A DNA stretch of 37,118 nucleotides, from assembly GCA_019429125.1 (NCBI GenBank), contig JAHYJO010000015.1, positions 1 through 37,118 on the forward strand, written 5' to 3'. This DNA comes from Nanobdellati archaeon (GTDB lineage Archaea; EX4484-52; GLR71). The first letter of the stretch is position 1; the number at the start of each line of letters is the position of its first letter. Positions 32,097 to 37,118 of this stretch are shown here, piece after piece. A program made the translations under genes and the position numbers. The notes below the pieces were generated by a model. It worked only from the letters and a program-made list of their open reading frames with translations. It did not search any database and had not been told where the DNA came from.

Positions 32097-34061
32097 TCAT
32101 TTCTTCAACTCCGATATCTTATCTCTCAACAATGCAGCCTTCTCAAATTCAAGCATTTCAGCCGCCTCATTCATCAATTGCTCAAGTTCTATAATCAGCG
32201 TCTCTCTTTCAGAATCAGACATCTTAAGACTGTCTATTTTCTGTATAGCCTTTATATTTGAAAGTTCATCTTTAGGGATAATCCTGTCATGTACAGCTTT
32301 GACTATAGTCTTAGGAGTCATATTATGAACACAGTTATACTCATTTTGTATCTTTCTGCGCCGTAAAGTCTCATCCATCGCAAACTTCATAGAATCACTG
32401 ATTCTGTCCGCATATAATATGACTCTACCTTCACTGTTTCTTGATGCCCTGCCTATCGTCTGTATAAGAGACCTAGAATGCCTCAAAAAACCTTCCCTGT
32501 CGGCATCAAGTATGGCAACCAGACCAACTTCAGGAATATCAAGACCTTCCCTCAATAAATTGACACCTATAAGACAGTCAAACTTACCAAGCCGCAAATC
32601 ACGTATTATATCAGTCCTCTCAAGAGTCTTAATGTCAGAATGCATATATCTGACTTTTATTCCTTTAAGTGCCATAAATTCAGAAAGCTGTTCCGCCTGC
32701 TTTTTAGTGAGTGTTGTCGCAAGTGTTCTGAAACCAGACTCGTTCTGTTTCTTTACTTCAACCATTAAATCTTCAATCTGCCCTAAAGATGGCCTGACCT
32801 CAATATCAGGATCTAAAAGCCCAGTAGGCCTAATTATCTGTTCAACAACCTCACTACTTTTTTCAACTTCATAATTTTGCGGTGTAGCTGACAAATAAAT
32901 TATATTATGTATAGCTTTATTGAACTCCTCAAATTTAAGGGGTCTATTATCAAAAGCAGAAGGTAACCTAAAACCATAATCTATAAGACTTCCTTTTCGC
33001 GAATGGTCACCCGCATACATACCATTAATCTGTGGAATTGTAACATGAGACTCATCAATCACAATCAGAAAATCTTTAGGGAAAAAATTAAGTAAAGTTG
33101 ATGGTGCCTCACCAGGTTTCCGGCCATCAAAATGTCTGGAATAATTTTCAATGCCGTTACAGTATCCAATTTCGCTTATCATCTCAAGATCATATTCAGT
33201 CCGCTGTTCTAATCTTTGCGCCTCAACTAGCTTATTATTTTCAACTAAATATTTCAGCCTATCTTTAAGCTCAAGCCGTATAGTTTTTATAGCCTTTTTA
33301 GTAGTATCCTCAGGCACTACAAAATGTTTTGCAGGAAATATAAACATGTTTGAGACTTCATCTCTTAATTTCAATGTCACAGGATGAAGCTCTTTTATAG
33401 ACTCAACCAAATCACCTAAAAGTTCAATTCGAATTATTGTAGACTCATAGCTTAGATGTATGTCAATAACATCCCCACGTACCCTAAATCTACCTCTCTG
33501 AATTTCAGTATCATTTCGCTCATACTGCATATCAAGAAGACTATATATTATTTTTTCACGACCAACAATCATACCCTCACTGATTTCAAGAGACATAGCC
33601 TTATAATCTTTAGGTGTACCGATACCATATATGCAGGATACACTTGCAACAATTATAACATCATCACGCGTAAGAAGCGATCTTGTGGCAGAAAGCCTAA
33701 GCCGGTCTATATCTTCATTTATAGACGCATCTTTTGCAATGTAGGTGTCACTCTGGGGCAGATAGCTTTCAGGCTGATAATAATCATAGTAACTCACAAA
33801 ATATTCCACCGCATTATCTGGAAAAAATTCCTTGAACTCATTATAGAGTTGCGCAGCAAGAGTCTTATTATGTGTAATGACCATCACAGGTCGTTTCCAT
33901 TGAGATATTACATTTGCGACAGTAAACGTCTTTCCCGAACCAGTCACACCAAGAAGCGTCTGATGTTTTTTATTTTTCTTAAGTCCTGAAACAAGCGCAT
34001 CAATGGCTTTACTCTGATCACCTTTGGGTTCAAATTTCGAGACAAGTCTAAACTCCACCAT
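32097..34061 (-). CDS. uvrB: Excinuclease ABC subunit B
   Basis: UvrB is the damage-verifying helicase-like subunit of bacterial-type nucleotide excision repair; in archaea it is usually taken to come by transfer from bacteria. The 654-aa protein has Walker A GVTGSGKT (38-45) and the DNA-clamping beta-hairpin region YDYYQPESYLPQSDTYI. Further motifs are VIDESHVT, IYLSATPQ, QTIGRASRNSEGR and a C-terminal UvrC-binding UVR helix pair (IELEQLMNEAAEMLEFEKAA). All motifs look intact. uvrA and uvrC are not in the window. The ATG has a T/A-rich element about 27 bases upstream. It also coexists with XPD-like and Ogg2 repair genes of archaeal type. Confidence 0.95.
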   Translation of the reverse strand: MVEFRLVSKFEPKGDQSKAIDALVSGLKKNKKHQTLLGVTGSGKTFTVANVISQWKRPVMVITHNKTLAAQLYNEFKEFFPDNAVEYFVSYYDYYQPESYLPQSDTYIAKDASINEDIDRLRLSATRSLLTRDDVIIVASVSCIYGIGTPKDYKAMSLEISEGMIVGREKIIYSLLDMQYERNDTEIQRGRFRVRGDVIDIHLSYESTIIRIELLGDLVESIKELHPVTLKLRDEVSNMFIFPAKHFVVPEDTTKKAIKTIRLELKDRLKYLVENNKLVEAQRLEQRTEYDLEMISEIGYCNGIENYSRHFDGRKPGEAPSTLLNFFPKDFLIVIDESHVTIPQINGMYAGDHSRKGSLIDYGFRLPSAFDNRPLKFEEFNKAIHNIIYLSATPQNYEVEKSSEVVEQIIRPTGLLDPDIEVRPSLGQIEDLMVEVKKQNESGFRTLATTLTKKQAEQLSEFMALKGIKVRYMHSDIKTLERTDIIRDLRLGKFDCLIGVNLLREGLDIPEVGLVAILDADREGFLRHSRSLIQTIGRASRNSEGRVILYADRISDSMKFAMDETLRRRKIQNEYNCVHNMTPKTIVKAVHDRIIPKDELSNIKAIQKIDSLKMSDSERETLIIELEQLMNEAAEMLEFEKAALLRDKISELKK

Positions 34062-34152
34062 AAATATAATTAGAACTGATAAAAATAAAAATACTAATAT
34101 GAAATCAAATCAAAACTCAATTCAGATTTAGACAATAACATCTAAAAACTTT

Positions 34153-34811
34153 TTAATTTAGTCCTATCAACGTTTTTAGGTATGAACACTTTACTTGAAA
34201 AAAATAAGAATCACAATTCTTTTTTTCTAAACCGGGATATATTCTTTTCTGAAATTTTTTTGTAGCATCAATATAATTAAAACATATCTCAATATACCAC
34301 TGAACTCCCTCCCTATCATCACTAATTAAATTCATTAATTTAGGCACAGTTTCATCAAATAAATAATCAAACTGATAAGACACCGGGATTTCATCTTTTA
34401 ATTTAGATTTATTGTTAACAATATTACTCCGTAATTCATCCAAAAGTTCTGCAAAATTAATAAACCCAACGTATTTAATCGGTTTTATAACCTCAGCTCA
34501 AAATAAATCCAAAATAGAATTTATACATTTTCTTAAAAATAATTGATTCATGTTCGATTTCAAAATTCATAAAATATTTTTCACCATAAACATCATCCAT
34601 ACCATAAATTTCAATTATAGTATCTACAACACGATAAAGCGCATTTGTTTCAACCCACAAAGAATATATATTCATCAAATAATTAGAAGTACCATTATCT
34701 ATTTCAAAAATAGAATCTGCAAAAGCATTAGAATTAAGATTTAATTTAATGACATACTCTTTCACATCACCTTTATCAAAAGAAAACTGCCTGCCATAGG
34801 TACTATTTCAT
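34153..34811 (-). pseudogene. Frameshifted gene of unknown family
   Basis: Two adjacent reading frames seem to be pieces of one gene. The first (stop at 34493) reads KEYVIKLNLNSNAFADSIFE through KKMYKFYFGFILS. The second is open from 34497 and reads AEVIKPIKYVGFINFAELL through YLKTLIGLN to the stop at 34153, with no ATG or GTG start of its own. Removing one base near 34494-34498 would join them into about 200 residues. Upstream, protein-like codons continue to a leaderless-looking ATG at 34811, which is also out of frame (ATG AAA TAG). No family is recognised. Either the gene is decayed or the assembly has base errors. Confidence 0.5.
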
Positions 34812-35191
34812 ATGCAGGTATTACTCTATAAATCATATCAATCAATATTATTCATTTTAAGTGATAAAGTTTATAGGTTTATTCAAATTTTCAATCAATA
34901 CAAACATTTTATCTTAAAATTTAACAGTTATAAAACAGATACTGTTCAAAAAGTGAGTGATTTTGAATATTTATTAAATATTGTTCGTTTATAACTCCCT
35001 ACAAAATTTATTTAATATACGTATTTCACATCGAATTACAACAGAAATTAAGTACTTAATTAACTACATTTTGTTTGAAATCACTCAAAAATTAACAGTA
35101 CTATAAAACCGAAATATTTATATATTTAGATACATCAATAATATATTAATCAACAAATAGAAACAAAAAAATATATTGAAGGTAATTAACT
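34812..35191 (+). promoter_or_regulatory. ftsZ upstream region with TATA box and RBS
   Basis: The region has no convincing gene; a 60-codon plus-strand frame at 34812-34994 looks like chance. TTTATATATT at 35117-35126 is a good TATA box, giving a 5' leader of about 45 bases. GAAGGT near 35178-35183 is the likely ribosome binding site, eight bases before the ATG. Confidence 0.5.
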
Positions 35192-36547
35192 ATGAAATCA
35201 TTTATAGAAAGTGCGCTTGCAGCAAGGAAAAGTTCTGAAGAGAACAACGCGGACAATGCTCCGCAAAATACTCCAATGAGTAATAATTATCCTAATAATA
35301 ATAGCAATATGCAACAGAACACCCAAAATCAGAATTATCAAGAAAACGAAGAGCAACAATTCAGGTCACAACCAGAACCTCAATTCCAAAGACAAGAACA
35401 GCAACAATATAGATTACAACCAGAACAGCAATACCCTCAGCAACAAGCACAACCAATCTCACAGCAAATAAGAGATAATCAGTCCTTCACAACACCTCAA
35501 CCACAGCAAATTATGCAAAATTCAGAAACTGTCGGTATGTTTGATGACGTAGCAGACGCAAGAATCACAGTTATTGGTGCCGGCGGTATGGGTAACAATG
35601 CAGTCACAAGATTGCACAGAATGGGGATAAAGGGTGCAGATACTATTGTTATAAACACAGACAAGCAACATCTATTGATTTCAAGCGCAGACAAAAGAAT
35701 CCTAATTGGAAAAGATTCAACAAAAGGTCTTGGTGCAGGTGGATATCCTAATCGAGGAAAAGAAGCGGCAGAAGAATCTATGAACGAACTTGAAAAAGCA
35801 GTTAAACCAGCAGACCTTGTATTCATAATCGCAGGCATGGGTGGTGGCACAGGCACAGGAAGTGCACCGATAGTATCAAAGATTGCAAAGAAAAACAATG
35901 CAATAGTCATAGGCGTAGTCACAATGCCTTTCAAGATTGAAGGTGGAAGGATACCTAAAGCCGAAGAAGGTCTTGCACGATTAAGACAAGAATGCGACAC
36001 AGTAATTGTTATAGAAAATGACAAACTTCTAGAAGTTGCAGGAGAGATGCCATTACAGCAAGCATTTGCAGTGGCTGATGAAATAATTGTTACAATGATT
36101 AAAGGTATAACAGAAACAATCTCAACCCCATCAATTGTAAACCTTGACTTTGCAGACGTAAAATCTGTCATGAAAAATGGTGGAGTAGCAGTCATAGGAA
36201 TAGGTGAAAGCAGCACTGCAGCAAGAGCACGAGAAGCTGTTGAAGAAGCAATGTCAAACCCACTTTTAGATGTTGATTATCAGGGTGCTACAGGTGCACT
36301 TGTCCACATAGCAGGCGGACCTGATATGAAACTTACAGAGATTGGCGAGATTGGTGACTTTGTCTCAAAACATCTTGACAGTGACGCATCCACAATCTGG
36401 GGTGCTAGAGTTGACAAGAATATGCAGGGAAAAATACGAGTTATAACAATAATAACAGGAATTAAATCCCAATACATACTTGGTCCTCAAGACATGCGCG
36501 AAGACGACAGAAATCTGGGAGAATCATTAGGTATCAAGATGGTCTAA
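35192..36547 (+). CDS. ftsZ: Cell division protein FtsZ with Gln/Asn-rich N-terminal extension
   Basis: FtsZ is the tubulin-like GTPase that forms the division ring. The core starts near residue 124 (RITVIGAGGMGNNAVTRL). It has the tubulin signature GGGTGTG at 217-223, the NTDKQHL segment, and EGGRIPKAEEGLARLRQECDT with the synergy region later. The first 20 residues resemble the archaeal FtsZ1 start (MKSFIESALAARKS). Between them lies about 95 residues very rich in Gln, Asn and Pro, which are absent or short in most homologues. The C-terminus is short (ends NLGESLGIKMV) without an obvious partner-binding tail. At 451 aa it is about 70-90 residues longer than usual because of the N-terminal linker. 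It is monocistronic with its own TATA box and RBS. Confidence 0.95.
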   Translation: MKSFIESALAARKSSEENNADNAPQNTPMSNNYPNNNSNMQQNTQNQNYQENEEQQFRSQPEPQFQRQEQQQYRLQPEQQYPQQQAQPISQQIRDNQSFTTPQPQQIMQNSETVGMFDDVADARITVIGAGGMGNNAVTRLHRMGIKGADTIVINTDKQHLLISSADKRILIGKDSTKGLGAGGYPNRGKEAAEESMNELEKAVKPADLVFIIAGMGGGTGTGSAPIVSKIAKKNNAIVIGVVTMPFKIEGGRIPKAEEGLARLRQECDTVIVIENDKLLEVAGEMPLQQAFAVADEIIVTMIKGITETISTPSIVNLDFADVKSVMKNGGVAVIGIGESSTAARAREAVEEAMSNPLLDVDYQGATGALVHIAGGPDMKLTEIGEIGDFVSKHLDSDASTIWGARVDKNMQGKIRVITIITGIKSQYILGPQDMREDDRNLGESLGIKMV

Positions 36548-36555
36548 AATCATCA

Positions 36556-36578
36556 ATTCTTTCTTTTATTTTTTTATT
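36556..36578 (+). terminator. T-rich terminator after ftsZ
   Basis: A T-rich stretch (TTCTTTCTTTTATTTTTTTATT type) begins about ten bases after the ftsZ stop, the usual archaeal intrinsic termination signal. Further long T runs follow at 36604-36630. Confidence 0.5.
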
Positions 36579-37007
36579 TATTACCCAACTTTGACATTTC
36601 GGATTTTTTTGTTTTTTTTTGCGTTTTTTTAATACCTAAATTTGACAGATATTAGTATATTAATTGATTGCGTTTTTTATGTTTTTTCACCTATTTTTTA
36701 ATACTTCATTTGACAGTTTGTATTAGGAAATCAAAATATAGTATTATGGTTTGATCTATATTGAAATTCAGATTTAATCTAGAATAAAAATTAAGAAAAT
36801 TCACCAAAATTAGCCAAATGAATTTGACAGTTAGGCTAACATTTACAAAAATTAGGAAAAAATAGACATTTAACCTTATTTTTCTCCCGAAATTAATTTA
36901 TTTTTAGTCAAAAATCAAGAAATTTTTAAGTCTTTTGTGGATTTCAAGCTTTTTTATTGCGGTCAATACAATAAAAAATCAAGAAATTAATCCTGACCTC
37001 CCATTAT
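36579..37007. repeat. AT-rich intergenic region with degenerate TTTGACA repeats
   Basis: No gene is seen. TTTGACA occurs four times (near 36590, 36640, 36709 and 36822), the second and third in similar contexts (TTTAATACnT...TTTGACAG...ATTA). The fourth lies in the loop of an inverted repeat TTAGCC ... GGCTAA (36810-36815, 36834-36839). AAAAATCAAGAAAT occurs twice (about 36910 and 36973). This could be the end of the insertion sequence whose transposase tail begins at 37008, or a regulatory or replication-related tract. Confidence 0.4.
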
Positions 37008-37118
37008 TTAGGCACATAGTTTTAACGCATCCAAAATATCTCTTTGCTTTTTCGTCACTTCAGTTGTTACCATTTCTCCATTCTGCAATTTAACTTTCTT
37101 TATTTTTTCAAGTTCTAA
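37008..37118 (-). CDS. C-terminal end of a probable IS transposase (runs off the window)
   Basis: The last 36 codons of a minus-strand gene are visible, reading EKIKKVKLQNGEMVTTEV, then TKKQRDILDALKLCA and a TAA stop at 37008-37010. The pattern 'basic-NGE-...-KQ+-ILDAL' is typical of C-termini of IS4/IS1634-type transposases, but with so little sequence this is a tentative call. Confidence 0.4.
   Translation of the reverse strand, partial: LELEKIKKVKLQNGEMVTTEVTKKQRDILDALKLCA

Noticed and set aside
34812-34994. Sixty-codon plus-strand reading frame upstream of ftsZ
   Set aside because: Composition is AT-driven (Ile/Phe/Tyr/Lys), it has no RBS or clear TATA box, and it overlaps the likely promoter of the minus-strand pseudogene.

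Overview
The window reads as the chromosome of an AT-rich archaeon. Evidence includes an archaeal Mre11-Rad50 pair, NurA nuclease, Gins51 replication subunit, archaeal-type NMN adenylyltransferase, Ogg2-type 8-oxoguanine glycosylase, XPD-like helicase, a short histone-fold protein, FtsZ, a ThiI-like protein and a tRNA-Ile(GAU) without encoded CCA. Many genes carry an A/T-rich TATA element centred 26-28 bases upstream of the start codon, which is the layout of leaderless archaeal transcripts; others carry GGTGAT/GAGGTG-type ribosome binding sites. A small-genome DPANN-like or related lineage is plausible, but the species cannot be fixed from the sequence alone.

Layout. 1-165: edge-truncated copy of a short mobile element. 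610-4167: mre11-rad50. 4198-5820: two membrane proteins (CTP-dependent polyprenol/diacylglycerol-kinase-like and a YbhN/AglD-like lipid-synthase/flippase-like protein). 5929-6864: ureohydrolase (agmatinase-like) and tRNA-Ile. 6932-8584: membrane-anchored eight-repeat beta-propeller. 8637-15269: mostly unrecognised proteins surrounding NurA, including a 663-aa protein with a HAD-like core. 15351-19721: OB-fold-like protein, membrane-anchored DUF4352-like protein and a 982-aa PEP-synthase homologue that has lost key residues of all its active sites and carries an Asn-rich linker encoded by an 18-bp minisatellite. 19816-21204: membrane protein and NadM. 21228-24751: copper module (CopA with its PadR-TRASH regulator) and a divergent Gdt1-family transporter. 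24759-28353: SprT-like protease, XPD-like helicase and a ThiI-like protein without a PP-loop. 28341-28599: complete copy of the same short mobile element, in inverted orientation. 28816-34061: Gins51, MBL hydrolase, histone, Ogg2, a small hypothetical and UvrB. 34153-34811: a frameshifted gene. 35192-36547: FtsZ with a long Gln/Asn-rich N-terminal extension. 37008-37118: C-terminal tail of a probable transposase running off the right edge.

Functional themes are DNA repair and replication (Mre11, Rad50, NurA, XPD-like, SprT-like, Ogg2, UvrB, Gins51, MBL, histone), metal homeostasis (CopA, PadR-TRASH, Gdt1) and the cell envelope or division (FtsZ, lipid-related membrane proteins, propeller). 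The most unusual items are the degenerate PEP-synthase-like protein with its repeat-encoded linker, the unknown NurA-containing cluster, the ThiI homologue without its catalytic loop, and the inverted pair of 259-bp elements with 14-bp terminal inverted repeats.
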